Shown here piece after piece: positions 1 through 12,517 of a stretch of DNA of 64,000 nucleotides. Made by a program: the position numbers and the translations under genes. The first letter of the stretch is position 1, and the number at the start of each line of letters is the position of its first letter. Location of the stretch: contig CBDDCT010000006.1 of NCBI GenBank assembly GCA_965226185.1, forward strand, positions 1,747,538 to 1,811,537, read 5' to 3'. This stretch comes from CBDCYS01 sp965226185 (lineage in GTDB: Bacteria > Acidobacteriota > Terriglobia > Bryobacterales > UBA6623). The notes beneath the pieces are model-generated. The model did not search any database and was not told the origin of the DNA. It saw nothing but the letters and a program-made list of their open reading frames with translations.

Positions 1-897
1 ATTGGTGGCGAAGTAGAGCTGGTCTTGGTGGCTCGGGTCCTCTCCGGTGATGATCATCAGCAGCGGCGTTGTGATGCGATCCACGTTGCGGAACGCGTCC
101 CTGGCGTAGAGCTCGCGCAGCAGTTCGTTCCGCGAAAGTTCGCGTCCGAATAGCTCTTGGGAGCGGCGCTGGAGAACCGGGTAACCGGCGTAGCCAAATT
201 CCGCCAAGCCTCCGAAGGGTGTCGGCGAAACCACGACGGCCACCTGAAAAACATTCGACCGTTCGATGGCTAGAAGCGCCGTCGTCGCGCCGTCACCGAA
301 ACCCACAATGCCCATGCGACGGGTGTCAACGTATTCGATCTGTCGGGCAATCTGGGTCAATTGCAACAGGTCGAGAACCTCGCCTTTCGCCAGTTCGACC
401 AGCCCCTGAGATTTCCCTTCCAGCCCGGCGCGTCCTCGAAATGTAGGAGAAACAACGATGTAACCTTGATGGGCCAGCTCAATAGCAATTTCACGGTAGG
501 CGGGGCTCACCCCATAAGGCGACCCGTGGCTGAGCACGATGAGGGGGTAGGTGATTTCTTCCTCCTCTTCTTCCTCGCCCGTTTCCGGATTGATGACTAT
601 CGTGGGGGGCTCATCGGGATCGGGCAGCTCGATGTGCGGCTGCACGAGGACGCCCGTCATATTGAGCTCGCCGCTTTCGTAGGCGATGTGGAAGCCTTCC
701 ACACCCGCTTCGCCGCGGTAGAAACGCTCCAGGATACGCAGCTCGTAGTTGGAGACGCCCAGCTTTTCCCAATCGCGTTCGGCTGGAAACGGCGGCTCTT
801 CCGGACCCAGGGTCAGCAGGCCGGCGGGGGTTTGCGCGGCAGAGGGCTGAGGGAGGCCAAAGGCGGAGAATAGCGCTAGAATCAAGACCCAAAGCAT
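1..897 (-). CDS. Alpha/beta hydrolase, exported, truncated by window edge
   Basis: The open frame runs from an ATG at 895-897 to the window edge without a stop (299 codons), so the C-terminus lies outside. A hydrophobic N-terminus ending near PSAAQT looks like a signal peptide. The fold markers of a dienelactone-hydrolase/acetyl-xylan-esterase type protein follow: the oxyanion-side strand YPLIVLSHGSPYG (about residues 118-129), then HQGYIVVSPTFRG, then the nucleophile elbow. The elbow reads GFGDG (residues 199-203), with glycine where family members carry the serine (or cysteine) nucleophile, so hydrolase activity is doubtful. A loop with seven consecutive glutamates (about 108-114) interrupts the region before the oxyanion strand. 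No clear Shine-Dalgarno is seen. It is divergent from the 1069 gene. The superfamily is fairly certain; the substrate is unknown. Confidence 0.75.
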   Translation of the reverse strand, partial: MLWVLILALFSAFGLPQPSAAQTPAGLLTLGPEEPPFPAERDWEKLGVSNYELRILERFYRGEAGVEGFHIAYESGELNMTGVLVQPHIELPDPDEPPTIVINPETGEEEEEEEITYPLIVLSHGSPYGVSPAYREIAIELAHQGYIVVSPTFRGRAGLEGKSQGLVELAKGEVLDLLQLTQIARQIEYVDTRRMGIVGFGDGATTALLAIERSNVFQVAVVVSPTPFGGLAEFGYAGYPVLQRRSQELFGRELSRNELLRELYARDAFRNVDRITTPLLMIITGEDPSHQDQLYFATN

Positions 898-930
898 GGA
901 GTGACCATGGAATGAAACATGGAGCAAAAC

Positions 931-950
931 AGGGGCGGACGCCTGCCCCT
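931..950. repeat. Short GC palindrome (hairpin)
   Basis: AGGGGC and GCCCCT arms flank an 8-base centre that itself can pair partly. It lies in the divergent spacer between the hydrolase and the cytochrome gene. Similar GC palindromes occur at 6559-6578 and 8963-8982, each intergenic, so it looks like a dispersed repeat type rather than a terminator (no U tract). Confidence 0.5.
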
Positions 951-1038
951 ATTGAACCACAAAGACGGTGAATGTATACCGGGGAAAAGGCGTGTCCCGC
1001 AATGGCGCAAAGAGCGCCAAGTGACGCTACACACACTA

Positions 1039-1044
1039 TATAAT
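1039..1044 (+). promoter_or_regulatory. Candidate -10 box for the DUF1549/DUF1553 gene
   Basis: A perfect TATAAT lies 24 bases upstream of the ATG at 1069. No convincing -35 is seen at 16-18 bases. A GAAGGA ribosome-binding sequence follows at about 1053-1058. Confidence 0.45.
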
Positions 1045-1068
1045 CGTTCCTAGAAGGACCGCCGCGTC

Positions 1069-4290
<3,222 letters not shown>

Positions 4291-4578
4291 GAGCTTCCGG
4301 AGAACTTGCTGCTGTTCTGATGGTGCTCCACGGCAGCTCAGCCAAATCTTGCGTCACGCTCAGCGCCCCTGAGCAGACCCAGTCGATGTGCCAAAGTCAC
4401 GACGACCTTGCCCTGGGAGTCTCCACGGCGACAACCAGCGTAAGCACCACTGATACTTGGTGTCTCGATATGTGCGACAATATCCTGTAATGTAACCGTC
4501 CTAGACAAGTTCAACCGCCTCATTTCAGATTAAGGAGTTTGCCTCAGTCCGGGGAGTAGTCCGCCTGAGGCTCTACGC

Positions 4579-5901
4579 ATGAAGTGTCTCATCATCGCTG
4601 CTGGAAAGGGCAGCCGCCTGCGGCTCACGGGTGACAGCAAACCCCTCATCCCCATTTTGGGGGTTCCCCTGATCGAACGCGTGATTCGCTCCGCGCGGGA
4701 GGCCGGAGCGGATGACTTTTATGTGGTCACCGGATACCACGGGGAGTATGTTCGCACCTTCCTGAAGGGTCTGACCGGCCGCACGGGGATTCGTATCACC
4801 GCCATCGTTAACGGGGATTGGGAAAAAGCAAACGGCTTGTCCGTACTCAAGGCGCGGCCATACCTGCGTGATCCTTTTCTGCTCCTGATGGCGGATCATC
4901 TGTTTGAACCGTCGATTGCCCGTGAGGTGATGGAGCTTCCTTTCGCCGATGGTGAAATCACCCTTGGAGTGGACAGGAATATGGTCAATGGCCTCATCGA
5001 CATGGAAGACGTTACCCGAGTCAAGACCGAAGGCGGGAAGATCAACAACATCGGCAAGGGTTTAACGGACTTCAACGGCTTTGACACCGGAATTTTCCGA
5101 TGCCCTCCCTCGATTTTCGGCGCCCTGGAGCGTTGCGCGGCGGAGTCCGGCGACACCAGCCTGTCTGGAGCGGTGCGGGTTCTCGCCGGCGAGGGCCGGG
5201 CCAAGGCAGCCGATATTAACGGCCATTTTGGGATCGATTTAGATGATCCCACGACCGTCAAACAGGCGGAGAGCGCGCTTCTAGCCGATTTAGGGGACAA
5301 GCCCAACGACGGCCCTGTGTCGCGTTATTTGAACCGGCCCCTATCCTTGAGGTTTACCCGCCGCCTTGTCAAGTACGCCATCACCCCTAATCAAATATCC
5401 CTGTTTTCGTTCGTTTGTTCCGTGATGGCGGCCGGTCTGTTTGCACTGGGCGGCTACTTGGCCCTTGTGCTGGGCGGTTTTCTGGCACAGTTCGCCTCGA
5501 TCGTCGACGGCTGCGATGGCGAAGTGGCGCGGCTCAAGTTCCAAACCAGCCGCTACGGAGGGTGGCTCGACGCGGTATTGGACCGTTACGCCGACGCCTT
5601 GCTGCTTTTCGGCCTCACCTGGCACGCCTACGCCGACAAGACGGATAGCCTCATCCTGTTGACCGGATTTCTGGCGATTATCGGGTCCTTTATGGTAAGC
5701 TATACGGCGGACAAATACGACCGCCTCATGCTCGACCACATCCAGCACGGCAAGAGATTCCGTCTGGGCCGCGATGTCCGCATATTTCTCATATTCCTCG
5801 GCGCCTTGTTCAATCAAGCTCCTTTGACGCTCTTGATCATTGCCGCCGTGATGAACGTGGAAACGATACGCCGCCTCATCATCTGCCGGGACCGTGGATA
5901 G
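4579..5901 (+). CDS. Bifunctional sugar/inositol-phosphate cytidylyltransferase - CDP-alcohol phosphotransferase
   Basis: A 440-residue two-domain fusion. The N-terminal half is a nucleotidyltransferase: LIIAAGKGSRL followed by SKPLIPILGVPLIERVI, and a metal-site LLLMADHLF near residue 110. The C-terminal half is a membrane CDP-alcohol phosphatidyltransferase with the full signature DGCDGEVAR...GGWLDAVLD (about residues 309-334, pattern DxxDGxxAR-x8-GxxxDxxxD) among several hydrophobic segments. The architecture matches IPCT/DIPPS, the bifunctional enzyme that makes CDP-inositol and then di-myo-inositol phosphate phosphate in Archaeoglobus-type organisms. Substrate identity here is inferred; another CDP-alcohol or phospholipid head group is possible. 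It overlaps the next gene by 8 bases, implying coupling. Confidence 0.82.
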   Translation: MKCLIIAAGKGSRLRLTGDSKPLIPILGVPLIERVIRSAREAGADDFYVVTGYHGEYVRTFLKGLTGRTGIRITAIVNGDWEKANGLSVLKARPYLRDPFLLLMADHLFEPSIAREVMELPFADGEITLGVDRNMVNGLIDMEDVTRVKTEGGKINNIGKGLTDFNGFDTGIFRCPPSIFGALERCAAESGDTSLSGAVRVLAGEGRAKAADINGHFGIDLDDPTTVKQAESALLADLGDKPNDGPVSRYLNRPLSLRFTRRLVKYAITPNQISLFSFVCSVMAAGLFALGGYLALVLGGFLAQFASIVDGCDGEVARLKFQTSRYGGWLDAVLDRYADALLLFGLTWHAYADKTDSLILLTGFLAIIGSFMVSYTADKYDRLMLDHIQHGKRFRLGRDVRIFLIFLGALFNQAPLTLLIIAAVMNVETIRRLIICRDRG

Positions 5902-6460
5902 CATAGAAGGCGCGAAACAAAGAATCAGAGCGACGATCGCGGCTTCCAAGGTCCCGGAAGACCCTCTGCATGCTGAAAATACGCTTGAGTGGGTGTTAAG
6001 GCTCGATGCCAAAGCCGGACAGGCATTGCAGATCGCCGCTCTCGCTCACGATATCGACCGGGCCGTTGAGAGACGGAAAGTGCTTCGCCGCGACTATGAC
6101 GACTATGACGCATTCAAGGCCGCCCATGCGCGTAACGGGGCGAACATCCTGCGAGCGATTCTCGACGAGTGCGGTGTGGCCAAGCCCACCGCGGACGAGG
6201 CTTGCCGGCTGGTAGTACGTCATGAGGTTGGAGGCGATTACCGCGCGGATCTGCTGAAGGATGCGGATAGCATTTCGTACTTCGAGGTCAATATGCCGTT
6301 CTACCACGAACGCTGGGAAGAGACGAAGCGCCGTTCTATTTGGGGCTATCGGCGTCTCTCAGTGCGGGGAAGAGAGATCGCGAAGAGCATGACATACGAC
6401 GACGAGGCATTAACTCGCCTGTTAAAGGAAGTGATTCGAGAAGCTGGCCGCAAAGGGTAA
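5894..6460 (+). CDS. HD-domain-like metal-dependent phosphohydrolase
   Basis: An 188-residue protein with GTG start at 5894, overlapping the stop of the CDP-alcohol transferase gene by 8 bases. Histidine/aspartate ligands are spaced as in HD proteins: His in DPLHAENTLEW, the HD pair in AALAHDIDRA, His in AAHARNGANIL, RHEVGGDY and the distal Asp in KDADSISYF. It resembles the DUF4202-like group, but I cannot confirm the family. Coupling suggests it acts on the product or a by-product of the upstream enzyme, for example removing a phosphate; that is inference only. Confidence 0.65.
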   Translation: MDSIEGAKQRIRATIAASKVPEDPLHAENTLEWVLRLDAKAGQALQIAALAHDIDRAVERRKVLRRDYDDYDAFKAAHARNGANILRAILDECGVAKPTADEACRLVVRHEVGGDYRADLLKDADSISYFEVNMPFYHERWEETKRRSIWGYRRLSVRGREIAKSMTYDDEALTRLLKEVIREAGRKG

Positions 6461-6558
6461 CCATCTCCGCGCGGATCGACTTCAAGCATGTGAATCGACA
6501 GACAGGCGAAGTCAAGCGGGACCGTGATGACTCGCGGAATATCGTTACACAGGGAGAC

Positions 6559-6578
6559 GGGCGCAGCACGCTGCGCCC
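6559..6578. repeat. Perfect GC palindrome
   Basis: GGGCGCAGC, two bases, GCTGCGCCC: a 9-bp perfect stem between the HD gene and the methyltransferase gene. It is the same style of intergenic hairpin as at 931-950 and 8963-8982. No U tract follows, so it is not an ordinary terminator. Confidence 0.5.
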
Positions 6579-6589
6579 CTGCGTTCTAA

Positions 6590-7261
6590 ATGTCTAATAA
6601 ATCTCACGACACCCGTGACGCCTATGATACGCACGGAATCGAATTCATGCAATTGCGGGGTCCTGCACTCCGACCCATAGAGGAGCAACTCGCCAGTCAG
6701 GTTCTTCGGATGGCGCGCGAACATCAACCCGCCACTGACGAGCCAATCCGTGTCGTTGACGTCGGAGTAGGATATGGAAAATTTCTTGGGTGGTGGTGGA
6801 AACAAACGAATGTTCTCGCAGTCGGTGGAGATAATTCAAGACAAATGTTGCGGCTTGCGGCTCAACGGAACGGCGTGAGCCATAATCACTTACAACAATT
6901 TGATGCGGCATCTCTGCCGTTTGCTGACAATTCGGTAGATGTGGTTTTTGCCCATGCTATTTACCATCACCTGGATAAACCTGCAAAGGCTTTCCGGGAT
7001 GCATATCGTGTGTCGAAGCCAGGCGGGCTCTTTTATGTATTTGTGCGTCAAGGAGACTTCCGCGGTGGACGGAATGAGGGTGCGGGGTCGATTTATTACC
7101 GATACTATGAGATCTCTGAGCTCAAACGCCTCCTGCGGGATGCCGGCTTTCAGGTGATTAGCATGGAGCTTGTCAAAGACCCATATCCTGAACGTGGAAT
7201 AACTTTTATAGCCGCATTTGCAACAAAACCCAGAGAAGATGAGAGTGCACGTCATGAATGA
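6590..7261 (+). CDS. Class I SAM-dependent methyltransferase
   Basis: A 223-residue protein. Motif I is VVDVGVGYGKFLGWW (about 55-69), followed by an acidic GGDN, then the Methyltransf_11-type DAASLPFADNSVDVVFAHAIYHHLDKP and PGGLFYVFVRQG. The acceptor is unknown. Base composition is visibly more AT-rich than its neighbours, which suggests separate acquisition. Its stop overlaps the chosen ATG of the DUF1501 gene (7254) by 8 bases, so it has been built into that transcription unit. Confidence 0.82.
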   Translation: MSNKSHDTRDAYDTHGIEFMQLRGPALRPIEEQLASQVLRMAREHQPATDEPIRVVDVGVGYGKFLGWWWKQTNVLAVGGDNSRQMLRLAAQRNGVSHNHLQQFDAASLPFADNSVDVVFAHAIYHHLDKPAKAFRDAYRVSKPGGLFYVFVRQGDFRGGRNEGAGSIYYRYYEISELKRLLRDAGFQVISMELVKDPYPERGITFIAAFATKPREDESARHE

Positions 7262-8717
7262 TCCGAAGCACGAAAACGGACTGCTGATGACGCGGCGGCA
7301 CTTCTTTGGCCGAACGGCCACTGGCGCCGGCGGCGCGGCCCTTGCTTCCTTGCTTGGAAGGGATCTCGCCGCGGCAACCGGCGCTGAATCTTCCGGGCGG
7401 CCCTACCCCGGCCTGGCCGGTTACCCTCACTTCGCTCCCAAGGCGAAGCGCGTGATTTGGCTGTTCCAGTCCGGCGGGCCGTCGCAGATGGAGCTGTTCG
7501 ATTACAAGCCGGCTGTAGCCTCTCGTCGCGGGGAGGAGCTTCCCGACTCCATCCGCAAGGGCCAGCGGCTGACCGGCATGACGTCCACGCAGGAGAGCTT
7601 CCCGGTCGTCAATTCGCTGTTCAAGTTCAAGCAGAACGGGCAGTCGGGGACGTGGGTCAGTGAGCTGTTGCCCCAGACCGCCAAGATTGTCGACGACCTT
7701 TGCGTCGTCAAGTCGATGCACACCGAGGCGATCAACCACGATCCGGCAATCACTTTCATCCAGACCGGAGCGCAGATCGCGGGACGGCCCAGTATCGGCG
7801 CCTGGCTCGCCTACGGGCTGGGCAGCGAAAGCAGCGACCTGCCGGCGTTCGTGGTCATGATTACGCAGGGCGGCGGCGGCCAGCCGCTTTACGACCGCTT
7901 GTGGGGCAGCGGCTTCCTGCCGACCCAGTACCAGGGCGTCAAGTTTCGATCGGTCGGAGACCCGGTTCTCTACCTCTCCAACCCCAAGGGTTTCAGCAAG
8001 GAAAACCGCCGGACTTACCTCGATGCCCTCGCCAAGCTCAACCAGATGAAACTCGATGAGTTTGGCGACCCCGAGATTTCGACCCGGATCGCGCAGTACG
8101 AGATGGCGTTTCGTATGCAAAGTTCCGTACCGGAGTTGACGGACCTCTCCGGGGAACCGGCAAGCGTTTTCAAGCTCTATGGCGAAGACGCCCGAAAGCC
8201 CGGAACGTTCGCGGCCAATTGTTTGCAAGCGCGGCGCCTTGCCGAAAGGGGCGTTCGCTTCATTCAGCTCTTTCACCGCGGCTGGGACCAGCACGGCAAA
8301 CTGCCCGAGGCGCTTCCCAAGCAAGCGAAGGAAACCGACCAGGGCTCGGCGGCTCTCGTCCAAGACCTCAAAGACCGCGGCATGCTCGATGACACGCTCG
8401 TGATTTGGGGCGGTGAATTCGGCCGCACGGTTTACTGTCAGGGCCGGCTAACCGAGAATGATTACGGCCGCGACCACCACCCGCGCTGCTTCTCCATTTG
8501 GGCGGCGGGCGGCGGGATCAAGCCGGGCATGGTGTACGGCGAGACGGACGACTATTCCTACAACATTGTCAAAGACCCGGTCCACATTCATGACCTGCAA
8601 GCGACGATCCTGCATTGCCTGGGGGTCGATCACACCAAGCTGACCTTCCAGTACCAGGGCCGCCACTTTCGCTTGACGGATGTACACGGCGAAGTCGTGA
8701 AAGGTATTCTGGCGTAG
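7254..8717 (+). CDS. DUF1501 domain protein, Tat-exported
   Basis: The partner type of DUF1549/DUF1553 proteins. The N-terminus carries a twin-arginine signal (TRRHFFG, then an Ala/Gly-rich stretch), placing the mature protein outside the cytoplasm. The body has the alkaline-phosphatase-like DUF1501 features VIWLFQSGGPSQMELFDYKP, HTEAINHDP, GVRFIQLFHRGWDQHG, LVIWGGEFGRT and GRDHHPRCFSIWAAGGGIKPG. I chose the ATG at 7254 over an in-frame codon at 7218. The later start gives a normal Tat leader and sits at the 8-base overlap with the methyltransferase stop. 487 residues. Confidence 0.9.
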   Translation: MNDPKHENGLLMTRRHFFGRTATGAGGAALASLLGRDLAAATGAESSGRPYPGLAGYPHFAPKAKRVIWLFQSGGPSQMELFDYKPAVASRRGEELPDSIRKGQRLTGMTSTQESFPVVNSLFKFKQNGQSGTWVSELLPQTAKIVDDLCVVKSMHTEAINHDPAITFIQTGAQIAGRPSIGAWLAYGLGSESSDLPAFVVMITQGGGGQPLYDRLWGSGFLPTQYQGVKFRSVGDPVLYLSNPKGFSKENRRTYLDALAKLNQMKLDEFGDPEISTRIAQYEMAFRMQSSVPELTDLSGEPASVFKLYGEDARKPGTFAANCLQARRLAERGVRFIQLFHRGWDQHGKLPEALPKQAKETDQGSAALVQDLKDRGMLDDTLVIWGGEFGRTVYCQGRLTENDYGRDHHPRCFSIWAAGGGIKPGMVYGETDDYSYNIVKDPVHIHDLQATILHCLGVDHTKLTFQYQGRHFRLTDVHGEVVKGILA

Positions 8718-9473
8718 GCCCAATCCCGTTCAGCCCCGGGACTCCACCGCTGGCCTGCTTGCCGAAAAACGAGTGGGCGCCGCCTCGTGGCGTACGGCTC
8801 CAGCCGTGCCGCGTCGGGCCTCCAGGCCCGCCGTCCGCTGCCGGGACCCAAAACCGCCCCAAGAAACTTGACACCGTCTGGTAAACTGAGACCGGCGAAG
8901 GCGGCGCATCTCATATGCCTCTATCATCTGTCAACACAAGGCCCCGGAAAGCAGCAGCAGAGCCGCAGGCGGAAGCCTGCGGTCAACTGCCCCCCAAAGC
9001 AACGCTGTTCGCCAGTGCCCCCCAGCTCGGTTTCCGTCCAACTCGCGTAAATGACAAAAAACACACGAACCCGCACGGAAAACGGCCACTTCGCGACGGC
9101 CTTTACCAATGGACACCCGGCGCCCTCAACTCAAACCATTGAAAACAAAGACACTACACAATGACACAGCACGCCGGACAGCCAAAACCGCGATAAACAC
9201 CCCGAGAACATGACAAAACCTGACATTATCGGACATTTTGTAAAGAAACTTTATACGCCAACCAGCAACCGCTTTTGTTTCAATGTTTTCCCGAGACCGT
9301 GCAAGGCCGTGAAAATGACCTCCTGACATGCCGGGAGAACAGGCATTGGCAGTGGTCGCGGCCCGAGAAATGCAGAAACTCCAGATGTCGCCGGGAATGG
9401 CTACACGGCGCGCAAGAATGCGTGCGCCACGTCGCTTCCCGCGCTGCTATCCTTGTCCTGAGAGGATGTTCCC
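8718..9473. other. Intergenic region with GC hairpins, no gene seen
   Basis: About 750 bases without a convincing gene. The first part is rich in short GC hairpins (CGGGCC-TC-AGGCCCG near 8815-8830; an 8-bp perfect stem with GGAA loop at 8963-8982). About 9120-9280 is AT-richer and may hold the promoter of the 9474 gene. Bases 9384-9440 resemble 32079-32135 (shared core AATGCG.GCGCCACGT), so part of this is a dispersed repeat. Confidence 0.5.
8963..8982. repeat. Perfect 8-bp hairpin with GGAA tetraloop
   Basis: CCGCAGGC-GGAA-GCCTGCGG, about 245 bases downstream of the DUF1501 gene. No U tract follows. It belongs to the same loose class as the palindromes at 931-950 and 6559-6578. Confidence 0.5.
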
Positions 9474-12296
9474 ATGAGAAAAACGCTCTATCTGTTTCCA
9501 GCGATTGGTGTGCTTATAACTCTGTTGCTCATCGGCGGAGCGGCGGCGCCTCAAGGCTCTTCTGGTTCCAGCGGGGAACGAGTGACGCTGCTGATCATGC
9601 TGGGCGTGAACTCCAGTGCTCCCGAACGCTGGGATGGCGATGTCGAAGTCACCAACGGCCGCATTGTTTCGATCGAGGAACGGCACTTTTCCGGGCTGGA
9701 CAAGGTTACCGGCCCCAATTCCTGGGCTTCGACCAACCGGCGCGATGAGGTCGGCGGGTTCGCGCGCGTGAACTATATGGAGATGAGCCCGGCCGAGTTG
9801 CCGCCTGTCCTGTATTTCCCGGTGGGAGTTTACGTGACGCTCGAACCGGCTCCTTCCACGCGTGTTTCGGTCAAGACGGCACAAGGGGACTTCGCTTTTT
9901 CATTGTCGGACGTCGGCACCGAAACTTTGGAATTCCTCGGCAGCCACGCCACGGTCGCGTGGAGCCCAACGGTGGAGCGTATCACCACCGAGCAGTACGA
10001 AGACGACGAAGCAGCGATCACAACTTTGCCGGACGGCTCCATCGCCGCCGCTTGGGTTGCCTACCGAGACAAAGGTGACCGTGTGATGGTGCGTACGCTC
10101 TCCGGCGGCTCCTGGTCGAAGACAGAGGAAGTGACGCGGCAGCCGGGCGATCTGTTTCGCTGCTCGCTGGCGGTCGACGGCGGCGGAAACCTGTGGGCGT
10201 TTTGGAGCGAGCGCCAGGGGACGGGATGGAGTATTTGGGGACGCCAGAAGAAAGGCAATCGATGGCGGACGCCCGTGAAGGTCAGCGGGGAAGGTTCGAA
10301 CACGTTTCACAGGGCCGCTGCGTCCTCGGACGGGACGGTCTTCGTGGCGTGGCAAAGTTTTCGCGGCGGGGCGGGCACAGCTCAGAGCGACATTTACCTG
10401 CGTGCCTACATGAATGGCTCCTGGGGGGACGAGGTGCAACTCAGCAGCTCACCCGCCAACGATTGGGAGCCGGCCGTGGCCGCGGGCCCGGACGGTAGCG
10501 CCTACGTTGCTTGGGACGGCTACGACAAGGGCAACTACGATGTATTTTTCCGCTCCTACAAGAGCGGGACCCTGGGCGATCTTCAGGCGGTCACCTCCAA
10601 CGCTCGCTTCCAGGCCCATGCCTCGGTAGCGGTCGACCCCAATGGCAACCCCTGGCTGGCCTGGGATGAATCAGGCGCCAATTGGGGCAAGGATCAGGGC
10701 TTCCTGATCACTCCGCCTTACGGCGTGCCGCTGCATCAGGAACGTTCGGTCCGGGTGGCCATGTGGGACGGCCGGCAGTGGCGGGAGCCCAAGGCAAAGA
10801 TTGCTGAGTTTTACGTCTACCAATTGTTTCCCAACTTCGAAAACCCGCAAATCATCTTTGATGGCGAGGGCACGCTGACGATGGTCTTTCGCCACTGGAC
10901 CCGCTTCAGGGCCCGCTCGATCGGCAGCTGGTTGCGCTGGGAAAACTTCATCACGCGGTTTGACGGCAAGAGCTGGTCGCGCCCGGTGGCCGTGGCCCAT
11001 AGCCAGGGGTCGATCGAGAAGCGGCCCGCGTTGACCCGAGACAGCGAGGGAAATATTGCGTCGGCTTGGATGACCGACAACCGGGAGTTCGTCGCGGGGG
11101 AACCCAAGAACGCCGAGATCTATGCGGCGAATTTTGGCGCTTCGTCCGCGGCGCCCTCCTACGACAGCGCGGCGTTCGTTCCCTTCGAAGACCCGTTTGT
11201 CGAAGAAGTCCCCATCCACCCCAACGAAAAACAGAATGTGAAAACGATTCGGGACTACACCATCGCGGCGGGTGAGAAGAAGTACAAGATTTACCGCGGC
11301 GACATGCACCGGCACACGGATGTTTCGCAGGATTTCAAGTATGACGGCTCGCTGCTCGAGGTCTACCGCTACGCGCTTGACGCCGCCGGATTCGATTACA
11401 TCGTGCCGACCGATCATCAATTGGGCTTCGACCAGGAATTTACCTGGTGGCAGGACGAGAAGCTTACCGATCTGTTCCACGTGCCCGGGACTTTCACGCC
11501 GCTGTTCGGATATGAGCGCAGCCTGACGTTCCCGAATGGGCATCGCAATGTTATCTTTCCGCGGCGCGGTACCCGCCCGTTACCGATCCCCCGGGACGAA
11601 GCGCGCGGGGAGGTCGGCGCGGCCAAGCTCTACGCCTATCTGCACAAGAACAACGGTATCTCGATGCCGCACTCGAGCGGCACCGCCCAGGGAACCGACT
11701 TCCGCGACAACGACCCGGAGGTGGAGCCCCTGCTAGAGATCTTCCAGGGCTACCGCGCCAGCTATGAGTACATGGGCGCGCCGCTTGCCGCCAGCCCGCG
11801 CAAACTTCGCGAGCAGCGCAGCGGGTTCAATCCCCTCGGCTACTGGTGGGACGCCCTCCGAAAGGGTTACAAGATGGGTGTTCAAGCCAGCTCCGATCAC
11901 TGGTCGACGCACATCTCCTACGCCTGTATCGTCGCCGAGGAGTTCACGCGAGAGTCGATGTTCGAGGCTCTGAAGAAGCGCCACGTCTACGGCGCGACCG
12001 ACAATATCGTCCTGGACTTTCAGGCCGAAGTCGATGGCAAATCCTACATCATGGGCGACATTATCAACTCCCGCTCAGCGCCGAAGCTGAAGATCCGTGC
12101 TATCGGAACGGACCGCATCAAGCAGGTCGTGATCGTCAAGAACCAGGAATTTGTCTATACCGGGCACCCCAACAGTGACGAGACGACTTTCGAGTTCGTG
12201 GATCGTGATTTTGAGCCCGGCTCAAACTACTATTACCTGCGGGTCGTGCAAAACAACAACATGGTGGCCTGGAGCTCGCCGATCTGGGTGGAGTAG
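9474..12296 (+). CDS. Exported beta-propeller plus PHP-like metallohydrolase (DUF3604-like)
   Basis: A 940-residue protein with signal peptide (1-26). Residues about 160-560 contain repeated blades of the BNR/propeller kind (AAWVAYRDKGDR, LWAFWSERQGTGWSIWG, VFVAWQSFRGG, AYVAWDGYDKGNYDVFF, NPWLAWDESG). Residues about 600-850 are a PHP/CehA-like metal-binding domain: YRGDMHRHTDVSQD, DYIVPTDHQLGFDQ, NNGISMPHSSGTAQGTDF, GVQASSDHWSTHISYACIVAE. His/Asp clusters in these motifs would hold the catalytic metals. The C-terminus is a beta-sandwich-like tail. A GAGAGGA ribosome-binding site precedes the ATG. Substrate unknown; probably an extracellular phosphoester or polysaccharide-linked ester. Confidence 0.78.
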   Translation: MRKTLYLFPAIGVLITLLLIGGAAAPQGSSGSSGERVTLLIMLGVNSSAPERWDGDVEVTNGRIVSIEERHFSGLDKVTGPNSWASTNRRDEVGGFARVNYMEMSPAELPPVLYFPVGVYVTLEPAPSTRVSVKTAQGDFAFSLSDVGTETLEFLGSHATVAWSPTVERITTEQYEDDEAAITTLPDGSIAAAWVAYRDKGDRVMVRTLSGGSWSKTEEVTRQPGDLFRCSLAVDGGGNLWAFWSERQGTGWSIWGRQKKGNRWRTPVKVSGEGSNTFHRAAASSDGTVFVAWQSFRGGAGTAQSDIYLRAYMNGSWGDEVQLSSSPANDWEPAVAAGPDGSAYVAWDGYDKGNYDVFFRSYKSGTLGDLQAVTSNARFQAHASVAVDPNGNPWLAWDESGANWGKDQGFLITPPYGVPLHQERSVRVAMWDGRQWREPKAKIAEFYVYQLFPNFENPQIIFDGEGTLTMVFRHWTRFRARSIGSWLRWENFITRFDGKSWSRPVAVAHSQGSIEKRPALTRDSEGNIASAWMTDNREFVAGEPKNAEIYAANFGASSAAPSYDSAAFVPFEDPFVEEVPIHPNEKQNVKTIRDYTIAAGEKKYKIYRGDMHRHTDVSQDFKYDGSLLEVYRYALDAAGFDYIVPTDHQLGFDQEFTWWQDEKLTDLFHVPGTFTPLFGYERSLTFPNGHRNVIFPRRGTRPLPIPRDEARGEVGAAKLYAYLHKNNGISMPHSSGTAQGTDFRDNDPEVEPLLEIFQGYRASYEYMGAPLAASPRKLREQRSGFNPLGYWWDALRKGYKMGVQASSDHWSTHISYACIVAEEFTRESMFEALKKRHVYGATDNIVLDFQAEVDGKSYIMGDIINSRSAPKLKIRAIGTDRIKQVVIVKNQEFVYTGHPNSDETTFEFVDRDFEPGSNYYYLRVVQNNNMVAWSSPIWVE

Positions 12297-12322
12297 TGGC
12301 AGTGCCGCGCGGCTTGGCCGAA

Positions 12323-12431
12323 ACAGAGCCGCGCCCGCAAGGGTGCGGTCGAGGGCAGTCAGTGCGTCGGGGTCGCCAACGGAATGCGGTCACTGCCAGA
12401 GTCGGCCGCACCCTTGCGGGCGCGGCTCTGT
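12323..12431. repeat. Large palindromic repeat, family A copy 1
   Basis: Two perfect 26-base arms (12323-12348 and 12406-12431, beginning ACAGAGCCGCGCCCG) face each other around a 57-base centre that has its own smaller inverted repeat. The same arms occur at 60364-60390 and 60451-60477 around an unrelated centre. Intergenic between the PHP-like gene and uvrA. Confidence 0.85.
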
Positions 12432-12517
12432 TCAGTCCAGCGTCGGACCCTCCTCTATAATGAGGACGCTAACGCCTGCTCGGGCTTTAGCCAATTCCCC
12501 GTTCCGAGAGTCAACCC

